Positions 1 through 8,688 of a DNA stretch of 64,000 bases are shown piece after piece. The DNA is from Bradyrhizobium ivorense (GTDB taxonomy: Bacteria; Pseudomonadota; Alphaproteobacteria; Rhizobiales; Xanthobacteraceae), in the NCBI RefSeq assembly GCF_900696085.1, contig NZ_CAADFC020000030.1:62001-126000 (forward strand). The letters are read 5' to 3'. Within the stretch, counting starts at the first letter, position 1. The number at the start of each line of letters is the position of its first letter. A program made the position numbers and the translations under genes. The notes under the pieces were generated by a model, which was given only the letters and a program-made list of their open reading frames with translations, was not told the origin of the DNA and ran no database searches.

Positions 1-2
1 AT

Positions 3-932
3 TGGGCGCTGCCGGCGATGGCCGATGCGGTGGGCTGGACCTATCGCAAGGACTGGTTCTCGCGGCCCGAAATCCAGTCGGCGTTCAAGGCCAAGTACGG
101 CCGCGACCTGGCGCCGCCGAAGACCTATGACGAGCTGAAACAGATCGCGGAATTCTTCCAGGGCCGCGAGATCGACGGCAAGAAGGTCTACGGCGCCTAC
201 ATCTTCACCGAGCGCGGCTCCGAAGGCATCACCATGGGCGTGACCAACGTGCTCTACAATTACGGCTTCAGCTACGACAATCCGAAGAAGCCGTACCAGA
301 TGCAGGGCATCGTCAACTCTCCTGAGGCGGCCAAGGGGCTCGAGTTCTACAAGGAGCTCTACAAGTGCTGCACCGCGCCGGGCATGACCAACGCCTACAT
401 GCAGGAAGGACTGGATGCCTTCAAGTCCGGCCAGGTCGCGATGCAGATGAACTGGTTCGCCTTCTTCCCCGGCCTCTACAAGGATCCGAATGTCGGCGGC
501 GACAAGATCGGCTTCTTCGTCAATCCGGCCGGTCCAGGCGGACACTTCACCCAGCTCGGCGGGCAGGGCATCTCGGTGGTCGCGACCTCCGAGCGCAAGG
601 ATGATGCACTCGCCTACATCAAATGGTTCGCGCAGCCGGCGGTGCAGCAGCGATGGTGGCAGCTCGGCGGCTACTCGGCGCTGAAGGCCGTGGTCGACGC
701 ACCCGACTTCCCGAAGAGCGCGGCATTCGCCCCGCAATTCCTGGAGTCGATGGGCATCGTCAAGGACTTCTGGGCCGAGCCGTCTTACGCGCAGCTGCTG
801 CTCGACATGCAGAAGCGCGTGCATGATTACGTCGTCGCCGACAAGGGCACGGCGCAACAGGCGCTCGATCTCCTGGTCAAGGACTGGACCAAGGTCTTCA
901 AGGAGCAGGGCAAGCAGGTTGCCTCGCAGTAG
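3..932 (+). CDS. ABC transporter solute-binding protein, sugar/polyol type (5' end missing)
   Basis: The frame is open from the first bases of the window, so the start codon and signal peptide lie upstream; 309 C-terminal residues are visible. The composition (aromatic-rich clefts such as YNYGFSYDN, a repeated GGQG turn, a basic C-terminal helix ending KEQGKQVASQ) is that of a periplasmic family 1 binding protein for sugars or polyols. It is followed by two permeases, a small membrane protein and two ATPases, so it should deliver the substrate to that importer. The downstream Dha-type kinase genes suggest a short keto sugar or polyol, but the ligand cannot be read from the sequence. Confidence 0.9.
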   Translation, partial: WALPAMADAVGWTYRKDWFSRPEIQSAFKAKYGRDLAPPKTYDELKQIAEFFQGREIDGKKVYGAYIFTERGSEGITMGVTNVLYNYGFSYDNPKKPYQMQGIVNSPEAAKGLEFYKELYKCCTAPGMTNAYMQEGLDAFKSGQVAMQMNWFAFFPGLYKDPNVGGDKIGFFVNPAGPGGHFTQLGGQGISVVATSERKDDALAYIKWFAQPAVQQRWWQLGGYSALKAVVDAPDFPKSAAFAPQFLESMGIVKDFWAEPSYAQLLLDMQKRVHDYVVADKGTAQQALDLLVKDWTKVFKEQGKQVASQ

Positions 933-957
933 ACGCGGGACGGCTTCTAACCGAACC

Positions 958-987
958 GGTTTCCCCGGGGCGTGTCTCGGGGAAACC
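958..987 (+). promoter_or_regulatory. Intra-operon stem-loop after the binding-protein gene
   Basis: A perfect 10-bp inverted repeat (ggtttccccg at 958-967, cggggaaacc at 978-987) with a 10-nt loop lies between the binding-protein stop and the first permease start. There is no T-run, so it is more likely a 3'-end-protecting or partial-attenuation structure than a full terminator. Such hairpins commonly let binding protein be made in excess over permeases. Confidence 0.6.
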
Positions 988-1001
988 ATTCCAGCCAGCC
1001 G

Positions 1002-1976
1002 ATGGACAAGATGACCACGATCTCTCAACCTGATGATGCCACGGTCGCCGGCATGCGCGAGCCCGCGAGGTCTCGAACCACGCGACGCGTCTGGGCCCTG
1101 TCGGACCGGGCGATCGCCTGGCTGTTCGTGGCGCCGACGATCGCGCTATTGCTGGCGATCAACATCTTTCCGTTGGCGTGGATGATCCGGCTGTCCTTCA
1201 CCAGCCTGAATCTGAGCATGTCCTATCTGCCGTTGCGGTTCGTCGGGCTCGACAATTTCGCCGATATTCTCGGCGACGAGGACGTCTGGCTCCGGCTGCA
1301 GACCACAGCACAATTCGTGATCTGGTCAGTCACGTTTCAGGTGATCATCGGGTTTGGCCTCGCGCTGCTGATCAATCGCCAGTTCCGCGGCCACAGCTTC
1401 TGGACCACGATCATCCTGCTGCCAATGATGCTGTCGCCGGCGGTGGTCGGCAACTTCTGGACCCTGCTGCTGCAGCCGCAGATCGGGCCGTTCAACTACC
1501 TGATCAGCCTGTTCACCGGCGTGCCACCGAGCGCGTTCAGCATGACCGGGCAGGTCTCACTCGCACCCTGGACCATCGTGCTCGTCGACACCTGGATGTG
1601 GGCGCCCTACGTGATGCTGATCTGCCTGGCCGGGCTTCGCTCCATTCCCGACTACATCTACGAGGCGGCCGAAGTCGATCGTGCCTCGGCATGGCGGCAG
1701 TTTTGGTCGATCACGCTGCCGATGACGGTCCCGTTCCTGATGCTGGCGGTGCTGTTCCGCGCGATCGAGAACTTCAAGATGTTCGATATGGTCAACCTCC
1801 TGACCTCGGGAGGTCCGGGATCGACCACCGAGCTGGTCTCGATCACGCTGAAGCGTGCGGCGTTCGAGAAGTGGCGCACCGGCTATTCCTCCGCGCTCGC
1901 GATCATCCTGTTCGTCACCGTGTTCGGTGCCGCGAATATCTATGTCAAAGCGCTCAACAAGGTGAAGCAACGATGA
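1002..1976 (+). CDS. ABC transporter permease (MalF-type)
   Basis: Inner-membrane permease of 324 residues. A hydrophobic N-terminal segment (LFVAPTIALLLAINIFPLAW) is followed by several further membrane spans. The EAA-type cytoplasmic loop (YEAAEVDRASAWRQFWSITLP) is clear and contacts the ATPase. I prefer ATG 1002 over an in-frame GTG at 972 because 972 lies in the loop of the stem-loop at 958-987. The stop overlaps the next start (ATGA), indicating translational coupling with the partner permease. Confidence 0.9.
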   Translation: MDKMTTISQPDDATVAGMREPARSRTTRRVWALSDRAIAWLFVAPTIALLLAINIFPLAWMIRLSFTSLNLSMSYLPLRFVGLDNFADILGDEDVWLRLQTTAQFVIWSVTFQVIIGFGLALLINRQFRGHSFWTTIILLPMMLSPAVVGNFWTLLLQPQIGPFNYLISLFTGVPPSAFSMTGQVSLAPWTIVLVDTWMWAPYVMLICLAGLRSIPDYIYEAAEVDRASAWRQFWSITLPMTVPFLMLAVLFRAIENFKMFDMVNLLTSGGPGSTTELVSITLKRAAFEKWRTGYSSALAIILFVTVFGAANIYVKALNKVKQR

Positions 1977-2935
1977 CCGCCGTTCTCGCCAAGTCCACCG
2001 CGCACTCCATCGTCGAGGCGTCGCCCCGTTCGAAGGCCGTGGCCGGCGGTCTCGTCATCCTCTACGCCGTGATCACGATCCTGCCGCTGCTCTGGATCGT
2101 CGCTACCGCCTTCAAATCGCAGAGCGACGCCATCGCCTATCCGCCCAAGGTGATCTTCGAGCCGACGCTGGAAGGCTATGTCAACCTGTTTACCGTGCGC
2201 ACCCGCCAGACCCCGGATTTCATCGCCAAGCTGCCGCCGCCCGAAACCTGGTATGACAAGCTGGTGCGTCAGCGCGACATGGTGATTGCCGGACCGTCCA
2301 AGGTCGTGCCGCGCTTCGTCAACTCGCTGATCATCGGGTTCGGCTCGACCTTCCTGGCCGTCTTTCTCGGCACACTTGCGGCCTATGCCTTCTCGCGCTT
2401 CCGCATTCCGCTGGCCGACGATCTCCTGTTCTTCATCCTCTCGACGCGCATGATGCCGCCGGTCGCGGTCGCGATCCCGATCTATCTGATGTACCGGCAG
2501 CTCAATCTGACCGACACCAGACTCGGCATGATCCTGCTCTACACCGCCGTCAACGTCTCGCTCGCGGTGTGGCTGCTCAAGGGGTTCATCGACGAGATTC
2601 CGCGCGAATACGAGGAGGCTGCGCTGGTCGACGGTTACACGCGGCTGCAGGCGTTGCGCAAGGTGGTGTTGCCGCAGGCGGTCACGGGAATTGCGGCCAC
2701 CGCAATCTTCTGCCTGATTTTCTCGTGGAACGAATACGCCTTCGCGGTCCTCCTGACGAGCGGCGAGGCGCAGACCATGCCGCCCTTCATTCCCTTCATC
2801 ATCGGCGAAGGCGGACAGGATTGGCCGGCCGTTGCTGCCGCGACCACGCTGTTCGTCGTCCCGATCGTCCTGTTCACCGTGCTGCTCCGCAAGCATCTGC
2901 TCCGCGGCATCACCTTCGGAGCTGTGCGCAAATGA
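1973..2935 (+). CDS. ABC transporter permease (MalG-type)
   Basis: Second permease of 320 residues, starting in the ATGA overlap with the first. It has an N-terminal membrane span (VILYAVITILPLLWIVATAF), the conserved EAA loop (YEEAALVDGYTRLQALRKVVLP) and a final span before ITFGAVRK. A roughly 50-residue hydrophilic stretch between spans 1 and 2 (around residues 70-115) is longer than in MalG and probably forms a periplasmic loop. The open frame continues upstream to 1178 in the shadow of the first permease; that part is not coding. Confidence 0.9.
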   Translation: MTAVLAKSTAHSIVEASPRSKAVAGGLVILYAVITILPLLWIVATAFKSQSDAIAYPPKVIFEPTLEGYVNLFTVRTRQTPDFIAKLPPPETWYDKLVRQRDMVIAGPSKVVPRFVNSLIIGFGSTFLAVFLGTLAAYAFSRFRIPLADDLLFFILSTRMMPPVAVAIPIYLMYRQLNLTDTRLGMILLYTAVNVSLAVWLLKGFIDEIPREYEEAALVDGYTRLQALRKVVLPQAVTGIAATAIFCLIFSWNEYAFAVLLTSGEAQTMPPFIPFIIGEGGQDWPAVAAATTLFVVPIVLFTVLLRKHLLRGITFGAVRK

Positions 2936-3132
2936 GCGGTTCTGCGGTTAGCAAAGGTGCAGTGTCCCGCTGGTTCCGTCGCGGACCCTGGGAGGCGGTC
3001 ACAATGACCCTGATCGGGGGCGGCATCATCATGCTGGTGCAGCCATTGTCCATGGATCTGTACAGCTACTCCTTCGTCACGATCCTCACCGGTACGGTCG
3101 GCTACGTCGTCGTCAGCCATTTTCCTGAATAG
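2932..3132 (+). CDS. Small two-span membrane protein of the importer operon
   Basis: A 66-residue protein whose ATG overlaps the previous stop (ATGA). A basic N-terminus (RWFRRGPW) precedes two hydrophobic segments (around residues 23-40 and 46-62). Rhizobial glycerol-type ABC systems (GlpSTPQUV) contain a comparable small membrane protein (GlpU) of unknown function together with two ATPases, and this gene holds the equivalent place. I infer an accessory subunit of the importer; no catalytic motif is visible. Confidence 0.75.
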   Translation: MSGSAVSKGAVSRWFRRGPWEAVTMTLIGGGIIMLVQPLSMDLYSYSFVTILTGTVGYVVVSHFPE

Positions 3133-3142
3133 GGCGGTCAAC

Positions 3143-4240
3143 ATGGCACAGATCCGCGTCGAAAACCTGCGCAAGTCGTTCGATCAGTTCACTGCGGTGC
3201 ACGGCTCGACCTTCACGATCGACGACGGTGCCTTCTTTGCAATGCTCGGCCCCTCCGGCTGCGGCAAGACCACCACGTTGCGCATGATCGCCGGCCTCGA
3301 GCTGCCGACTGAGGGCAAGATCCTGCTCGATGGCGAGGACGTGACGTTCCGCCGTGCCGCTGCCCGCGATATCGCCTTCGTGTTCCAGCTGTTCGCGCTC
3401 TATCCGCATATGAATGTCGCGGAGAACATCGCGTTTCCCCTGAAGTGCCAGGGCATGGCGAAGCGCGAGATTTCCGGACGGGTGCAGGAGACCGCGCGGC
3501 TGCTGCGGATCGAGCACCTGCTGTCGAGCAAGACGTCGAAGCTTTCAGGCGGCGACCGGCAGCGCGTCGCGCTTGGGCGTGCCATGGTGAGGCGGCCGAA
3601 GGCCTTTCTGATGGACGAGCCGCTCGGCGCGCTCGATGCGGAGTTTCGCCACCTGATGTGCAGCGAACTCCGCGAACTTCATGACCGCATCGGCGCCACC
3701 ACGGTCTACGTGACGCATGACCAGCTCGAGGCGATGTCGATGGCCGATCAGATTGCCGTCATGAACAAGGGATGCGTCGAGCAGACCGGCTCGCCGCAGG
3801 AGATCTATGACCGGCCGGCGAGCATGTTTGTCGCCGACTTCATCGGCTCGCCGCCCATGAACTTCCTGCGCTTCGAGGGCGGCCTGAGAACCGGCGATCG
3901 GGCCATTGTCTTCCATGACACGAGCTTCGCGGTGCCGGAGATTGGCCAGGACTGCGCGCCCGCGCCGCTGGCGCTCGGGGTTCGTCCTGAGCATATCCGC
4001 TTCAGCGATGCGGCCCCCGTCCGCGGCGAGGTGTTCGGCGCGGAATATCTCGGTACCACGCAGATCGTCACCGTCGATACGGCGCACGGCCGCGTCGCGG
4101 CGCGGCTGCCGTCCAGCGCCATGGTGCGGATCGGCGAGACAGTGGGGCTCGAATTCCGCTCGGAGAGGCTTGTGTTGTTCGACGTGAGCTCGGGCCTTGC
4201 CATACCGACCGCCAATGAGGGGAGCGCCCAACATGGCTGA
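3143..4240 (+). CDS. ABC transporter ATP-binding protein (first of two)
   Basis: 365-residue sugar-type ATPase. Walker A is GPSGCGKTT (around residues 36-44), the signature is LSGGDRQRVALGRA (D where Q is usual), Walker B is FLMDEPLGALD, and the H-loop is VTHDQ. The C-terminal third is the TOBE-type regulatory domain of the MalK/UgpC family. It overlaps the second ATPase gene by 8 nt. Two different ATPase genes in one operon suggest a heterodimeric motor. Confidence 0.92.
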   Translation: MAQIRVENLRKSFDQFTAVHGSTFTIDDGAFFAMLGPSGCGKTTTLRMIAGLELPTEGKILLDGEDVTFRRAAARDIAFVFQLFALYPHMNVAENIAFPLKCQGMAKREISGRVQETARLLRIEHLLSSKTSKLSGGDRQRVALGRAMVRRPKAFLMDEPLGALDAEFRHLMCSELRELHDRIGATTVYVTHDQLEAMSMADQIAVMNKGCVEQTGSPQEIYDRPASMFVADFIGSPPMNFLRFEGGLRTGDRAIVFHDTSFAVPEIGQDCAPAPLALGVRPEHIRFSDAAPVRGEVFGAEYLGTTQIVTVDTAHGRVAARLPSSAMVRIGETVGLEFRSERLVLFDVSSGLAIPTANEGSAQHG

Positions 4241-5258
4241 CGTCGCCCTACGCAACATCACCAAGCGCTTCGGCGCGGTGGCGGCGGTGCGCGAGCTCTC
4301 GCTGACGGTGAATGACGGCGAGTTCCTGGTGCTGCTCGGGCCGAGCGGCGCCGGCAAGACCACGACATTGCGGCTGATCACCGGACTCGAGACGCCGGAC
4401 ACAGGCTCGGTCATGATCGACGGGCGCGATGTCACCCGCGACCCGCCCGGATCGCGCGATATTGCGTTCGTCTTCCAGCAATATTCGCTCTACCCGCATT
4501 TGACGGTCTACGACAATCTGGCCTTCCCGCTGCGTTCGCCCGCGCGGCGCGTGCCAGAGCCCGTCATCCGCAAGCGCGTCGAGCAGACGGCGGAACTGCT
4601 GCATATCGCAAGCAAGCTGAACAACCGTGCGACGCGCCTGTCCGGCGGCGAGATGCAGCGGGTCGCGATCGGTCGCGCACTGGTGCGCGATCCCTCGATC
4701 TATCTGATGGACGAGCCGCTGTCGTCGCTGGACGCCAAACTCCGTTCCGAACTCCGCCTCGAGCTCAAGCGGATCCAGCTCGAGCTCGGGGCCACCATTC
4801 TCTACGTGACTCACGACCAGGTCGAGGCCATGACCATGGCCTCCCGGATCGGCGTGATCAAGGACGGCGAACTGCTTCAGTGCGGCACGCCGCGCGAGAT
4901 TTACGAAAGCCCGTCCTCGCGCTATGTCGCCTCGCGTCTCGGCACGCCCCAGATCAATTTCCTGCCGGCCCGACTGCTGTCCGAGGTCGCGGTACCGCCT
5001 GGAACGGAGACGGTCGGAATCCGCACCGAGCATCTGCGGATCGGCGCGCGCAACGGCGGGGCGATGGTCGGCCGCGTGCACCGCGTCGAGCACCTCGGCG
5101 AGCAGAATCACGTTCATCTGGACTATAAGGGTGAGACACTGGTGACGCTTGCGGATCCGCATCAGCCGCTGCAGGCCGGTCAGGAGGTCGAATTGCATCT
5201 GATGCATCCGCTCTGCTTCGATTCCGCGGGGCAACGCGTTGCTGCGGCGGCCCATTGA
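4233..5258 (+). CDS. ABC transporter ATP-binding protein (second of two)
   Basis: 341-residue partner ATPase. Walker A GPSGAGKTT, signature LSGGEMQRVAIGRA, Walker B IYLMDEPLSSLD and H-loop VTHDQ are all intact; a TOBE-like C-terminal domain follows. ATG 4233 is chosen because a purine-rich site (gaggggagc) sits about 8 nt upstream and the protein then starts MADVALRN, the usual family beginning. It overlaps the preceding ATPase gene and is followed 14 nt later by dhaL. Confidence 0.92.
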   Translation: MADVALRNITKRFGAVAAVRELSLTVNDGEFLVLLGPSGAGKTTTLRLITGLETPDTGSVMIDGRDVTRDPPGSRDIAFVFQQYSLYPHLTVYDNLAFPLRSPARRVPEPVIRKRVEQTAELLHIASKLNNRATRLSGGEMQRVAIGRALVRDPSIYLMDEPLSSLDAKLRSELRLELKRIQLELGATILYVTHDQVEAMTMASRIGVIKDGELLQCGTPREIYESPSSRYVASRLGTPQINFLPARLLSEVAVPPGTETVGIRTEHLRIGARNGGAMVGRVHRVEHLGEQNHVHLDYKGETLVTLADPHQPLQAGQEVELHLMHPLCFDSAGQRVAAAAH

Positions 5259-5272
5259 GAGGATTGTTTGCG

Positions 5273-5896
5273 ATGTCGATGCAAGCCGAGACATTCAAGT
5301 CGCTGGTCAGGGGGGCCGCCGAGCAGGTCATCGCCAGCGCCCCCGAGCTGACCAGCCTGGATCAGGCGATCGGCGACGGCGACCACGGAACCAACATGAA
5401 GCGCGGCTGTGAGGCTGTGCTCGGCAAGCTCGATGCGATCTCGGCACAGCCGCTCGACGAGGCGCTGAAGATGATCGGCAAGACGCTGGTGATGACGGTC
5501 GGCGGCGCCTCCGGGCCGCTTTATGGCAGCTTCTTTCTGGCGGCCGGGGAAGCGCTTTCCCACGACAAGCATCTGCCCGAGGATCTTGCCGACGTCTTCG
5601 GCAGCGGCGTGAGCGCGGTGAGTGCGCGAGGCCGCTCGCAGGCCGGCGAGAAGACGATGCTCGACGTGCTTGTTCCTGTCCTAGAGACGCTGAAGACAGC
5701 GGCCGGCCAGCCGGACCTGATCGCGCGGGTGCGAAGCACGGCGGCCGAAGCGGTCGAGCGGACCGCGCCGATGCAGGCCACCAAGGGGCGTGCGTCGTTC
5801 CTCGGAGCGCGCAGCGTCGGGCACGTCGATCCCGGCGCCCGTTCGAGCTGCGTTCTCGTGCAGGCGGTCTGCGCGAGCCTGGAGGGAAAGCAATGA
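5273..5896 (+). CDS. dhaL: Dihydroxyacetone kinase ADP-binding subunit DhaL
   Basis: 207-residue protein colinear with E. coli DhaL. Asp30, Asp35 and Asp37 (LDQAIGDGDHG) match the Mg-ADP ligands of the family; VGGASGPLYG and MQATKGRASFLG are also conserved. In PTS-driven kinases DhaL holds ADP permanently, is rephosphorylated by DhaM, and passes the phosphate to the sugar bound on DhaK. The start at 5273 has a gagagga site 9 nt upstream. It overlaps the EIIA gene by 4 nt (ATGA). Confidence 0.93.
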   Translation: MSMQAETFKSLVRGAAEQVIASAPELTSLDQAIGDGDHGTNMKRGCEAVLGKLDAISAQPLDEALKMIGKTLVMTVGGASGPLYGSFFLAAGEALSHDKHLPEDLADVFGSGVSAVSARGRSQAGEKTMLDVLVPVLETLKTAAGQPDLIARVRSTAAEAVERTAPMQATKGRASFLGARSVGHVDPGARSSCVLVQAVCASLEGKQ

Positions 5897-6285
5897 ACGA
5901 TACCGTGGGAATCGTGATCGTCTCGCATTCGAGGGACATCGCCAAGGGCACCGCCGACATGGTGCGGCAGATGGTCGGCAGCGAGGTCAAGGTCGCCTTC
6001 TGCGGCGGCAATCCCGACGGCGGGCTCGGCACCAGCGTTCCCTCGATCATCGATGCCATCAATGATGCGTGGTCCGCCAAGGGCGTCGCGATCCTGGTCG
6101 ACCTCGGCGGCGCTGAAACCAACAGCGAGATGGCGGTGGAAATGCTGGAGCCCGCGCGGCGCGATCACGTTGTCGTATGCAACGCGCCGATCGTCGAGGG
6201 CGCCGTGATGGCGGCGACCGAGGCGGCGGGTGGCAGCACATTGGCCCAGGTGAAGGCCGTGGCCGAGGAACTCTCTGCCGACTGA
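5893..6285 (+). CDS. dhaM: DhaM-type PTS EIIA component (free-standing)
   Basis: 130 residues, equivalent to the N-terminal EIIA domain of E. coli DhaM. The phosphorylatable histidine is in VIVSHS (His12), and LVDLGGAETNSEMA is the conserved mannose-family EIIA turn. In E. coli DhaM, EIIA, HPr and an EI fragment are fused; here they are three consecutive genes. It should carry phosphate from HPr to the ADP on DhaL. Confidence 0.9.
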   Translation: MNDTVGIVIVSHSRDIAKGTADMVRQMVGSEVKVAFCGGNPDGGLGTSVPSIIDAINDAWSAKGVAILVDLGGAETNSEMAVEMLEPARRDHVVVCNAPIVEGAVMAATEAAGGSTLAQVKAVAEELSAD

Positions 6286-6307
6286 ACTGTCGGCGAAGCG
6301 ATGGAAT

Positions 6308-6616
6308 ATGACGATGCTGGACAAAGCGGACGGACAAATCTTCACGGGCAATGTGCGGCTGGTGCACGCGGTGGGCATGCATGCGCGTCCCGCGGTCAAG
6401 CTGACCAAGCTTGCCAAGAAGTTCCAGGCCCAGATTTCCGTCCGGGTCGAAGGCGCCGCCGAGTGGATCAATGCCAAGAGCGTCGCCAAGATCATGGCGA
6501 TGCGCGCGGCGCACGGCAGCAACATCGAGATCAAGGCCTCCGGCAGCGACGCCGAAGCTGCGGTTGCCGCGCTGGTCAAGCTGGTCGAAACCGATTTTCC
6601 TGACGAGGTGTCGTAA
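6308..6616 (+). CDS. HPr-family phosphocarrier protein
   Basis: 102 residues. The active-site histidine is His25 in HAVGMHARPA, and NAKSVAKIM corresponds to the HPr regulatory-serine region. It has about 15 extra N-terminal residues compared with a minimal HPr. It lies between the EIIA and EI genes with its stop next to the EI start, so it is most simply the dedicated carrier of this Dha system. Confidence 0.92.
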   Translation: MTMLDKADGQIFTGNVRLVHAVGMHARPAVKLTKLAKKFQAQISVRVEGAAEWINAKSVAKIMAMRAAHGSNIEIKASGSDAEAAVAALVKLVETDFPDEVS

Positions 6617-6617
6617 G

Positions 6618-8237
6618 ATGCAGGGCGGCGCTGCAGCACTGGCCTACCGCGGCAGGACCGCCTCGATCGGCTTCGCCCATGGTCCATTCGTTCGTGTCAA
6701 TGCTGGCACCAGCGGCGAGCGGGTCGCCGGCTCACTGGTCGAGGAAGCGCTCGCGCTTCGCAAGGCGATCGACGCGGCCAGCGGCCAGATCGCGGAGCTC
6801 GCCGCGATCGCCGGCGGCGAAGCCGCGCAGATCCTCGAATTCCAGGTCGCGCTGCTGGAGGATGAGGATTTCATCGAAGCGATCTTCGCCGCGATCGGCG
6901 AGGGGGATGCTGCTGACGTGGCATGGTGTTCGGCGCTCGAAGCGCAGATCGCGGATTACAATGCGGCGGAAGACGAATATCTGAAGGCGCGCTCCTCCGA
7001 TCTCGCTGATCTGCGCGATCGCGTGATGGCGATCCTGCGGGGCGGGGTCGGCCAGGCCCTGACGGTTCCGAGCGGCGCCGTGGTCTGCGCCGACGACCTG
7101 CCGCCGTCGCGGTTCCTTGAGATCGACTGGTCCGGCGGCGGCGGCCTGGCGCTGCTGCGCGGCAGCCCGACCAGCCACGTCGCGATGCTGGCGCGCGCGC
7201 GCGGCATTCCCATGGTGGTGCAACTCGGCGCCGTCCCTGAGCTCGGCGCCACCGCGCTGCTCGACGGTGAAGGCGCCACGCTCGAGCTCGATCCCAGCGC
7301 GGAGCAACTCCGCCTGTTCGAGAAGCGGCGCGATATCCATCGCAAGAGCAGGGCCTCTGCCCGCGCGATCCTCAGGCGCCCGACGGCGTTGTGGCGCGGC
7401 GAGCGGATCAAGCTGTTCATCAATATCCAGCATGTCGATGATCTCGCCCATGCCGATGCGCAATATGCCGACGGCATCGGGTTGATGCGCACCGAGTTTC
7501 TGCTCACCGGGCGGGGCGGCCTGCCCGACGAGGAGGCCCAGTTCGAAGCCTACGACGCGGTCTTGCGCTGGGCCGGGCAGCGGCCGGTCACGATTCGCAC
7601 CTTCGATGCGGGCGGCGACAAGCCGGTGCCGGGATTTACGCTGGATAGCGAAGCCAATCCCTTCCTCGGCGTTCGCGGCTTGCGGCTCTGCCTGGCGCGG
7701 CCCGAGATCTTTGCCGTCCAGCTCCGCGCGCTGGCGCGTGCGGCCGTGCGGGGCAACCTCAAGGTCATGTTCCCGATGGTTACCTCGGCCGACGAGCTCG
7801 AGGCGGGGCGGAAACTGTTTGCTGAAGTCGTGCGGCGCTTGCAGGCCGACGGCATTGCCGCGACGCTTCCTGAGCTGGGAATCATGGTTGAGGTTCCGGC
7901 GGCGGCCCTGGCGATCAACAGCTTCAAGGCCGCCTTCTTCTCAATCGGCTCGAACGATCTTGCGCAATATGTTCTTGCCTGCGATCGTTCCAACGGAGCT
8001 CTTACCCCCTTGATGGATCCCCTGCATCCGGCTGTGTTCGAACTGATCGCGCGGACCGCGGAACACGGGCGGCGCGCCGGCGTCAGCGTCAGCCTGTGCG
8101 GCGACATCGCGAGCGACCCGCGCTGCCTGCCCGCGCTGTTGAACTGCGGCCTGCGCGAGCTGTCCGTGACCACGTCGGCACTGGCCCAGATCAAGCAGAC
8201 CATCGACCGCTTGAGCAGCGGAGGCAGCCTTGGCTGA
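6618..8237 (+). CDS. ptsI: PTS enzyme I (phosphoenolpyruvate-protein phosphotransferase)
   Basis: 539 residues, full length for EI. The phosphohistidine is His187 in GSPTSHVAMLARA; the PEP-binding barrel has GIGLMRTEFL, RTFDAGGDKP and SIGSNDLAQY, and the catalytic cysteine is Cys494 in SLCGDIASDP. It starts the phosphorelay PEP - EI - HPr - EIIA - DhaL. The open frame reaches back to 6411 inside the HPr gene, but ATG 6618, one base after the HPr stop, gives a normal EI N-terminus. A second, chromosomal EI for nitrogen PTS is expected elsewhere. Confidence 0.92.
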   Translation: MQGGAAALAYRGRTASIGFAHGPFVRVNAGTSGERVAGSLVEEALALRKAIDAASGQIAELAAIAGGEAAQILEFQVALLEDEDFIEAIFAAIGEGDAADVAWCSALEAQIADYNAAEDEYLKARSSDLADLRDRVMAILRGGVGQALTVPSGAVVCADDLPPSRFLEIDWSGGGGLALLRGSPTSHVAMLARARGIPMVVQLGAVPELGATALLDGEGATLELDPSAEQLRLFEKRRDIHRKSRASARAILRRPTALWRGERIKLFINIQHVDDLAHADAQYADGIGLMRTEFLLTGRGGLPDEEAQFEAYDAVLRWAGQRPVTIRTFDAGGDKPVPGFTLDSEANPFLGVRGLRLCLARPEIFAVQLRALARAAVRGNLKVMFPMVTSADELEAGRKLFAEVVRRLQADGIAATLPELGIMVEVPAAALAINSFKAAFFSIGSNDLAQYVLACDRSNGALTPLMDPLHPAVFELIARTAEHGRRAGVSVSLCGDIASDPRCLPALLNCGLRELSVTTSALAQIKQTIDRLSSGGSLG

Positions 8238-8652
8238 TACGGCGACCGATGAACCGGCCGAAGCCGGCGCAGTTGCGGTCTACAAGCGCGTTTTCAAGGA
8301 GGTGCTGGAGAGCCGTCCGTCGGGTATGCGGCTTCGCCTTGCGCATGCCATGGGCAAGAACCGCAGCTTCGTCAGCCAGATCAGCAATCCGGCCTACCCG
8401 GTGCCGATCCCCGTGCAGCATCTCAACACGATCTTCGACGTCTGCCACTTTCCGCCGCAGGCCAAGGCTGCGTTTCTGCGCGCCTATGCGCGTGCGCATC
8501 CGCGCCGGATCGGGCGGCTGACCGAAGGCACGCATGAGCGGACCCTGACGCTGCATTTGCCGGACCTCGGCAGCGCGAAGCGGAATGCCGAGCTGGACGC
8601 GCTGCTCCAGGAATTCGCGCGGCGCCTCGTTGCCATCATGCGGGAAAAATAG
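8230..8652 (+). CDS. Small helix-turn-helix-like protein in the Dha operon
   Basis: 140 residues starting with TTG inside the last codons of the EI gene (8-nt overlap). The middle (RLRLAHAMGKNRSFVSQISN, around residues 34-53) reads like an XRE-type helix-turn-helix with a recognition helix, followed by a helical segment ending QAKAAFLRAYARAHP. The C-terminal 45 residues are predicted coil or helix (ALLQEFARRLVAIM). Its place between the phosphorelay and DhaK suggests a regulator or a kinase partner; the function is not established by anything I can see. Confidence 0.7.
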   Translation: MADTATDEPAEAGAVAVYKRVFKEVLESRPSGMRLRLAHAMGKNRSFVSQISNPAYPVPIPVQHLNTIFDVCHFPPQAKAAFLRAYARAHPRRIGRLTEGTHERTLTLHLPDLGSAKRNAELDALLQEFARRLVAIMREK

Positions 8653-8688
8653 CCGCGAGGTTCAAAAGGACGAAGCGGGGAGGAGACA

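Noticed and set aside
972..1001. GTG start for the first permease
   Set aside because: It falls in the loop of the 958-987 hairpin and adds a non-conserved tail; ATG 1002 is preferred.
1178..1972. Long upstream extension of the second permease frame
   Set aside because: It is antisense-like in composition (Arg/Ala/Gln-rich) and lies in the frame shadow of the first permease; ATG 1973 in an ATGA overlap is a normal start.
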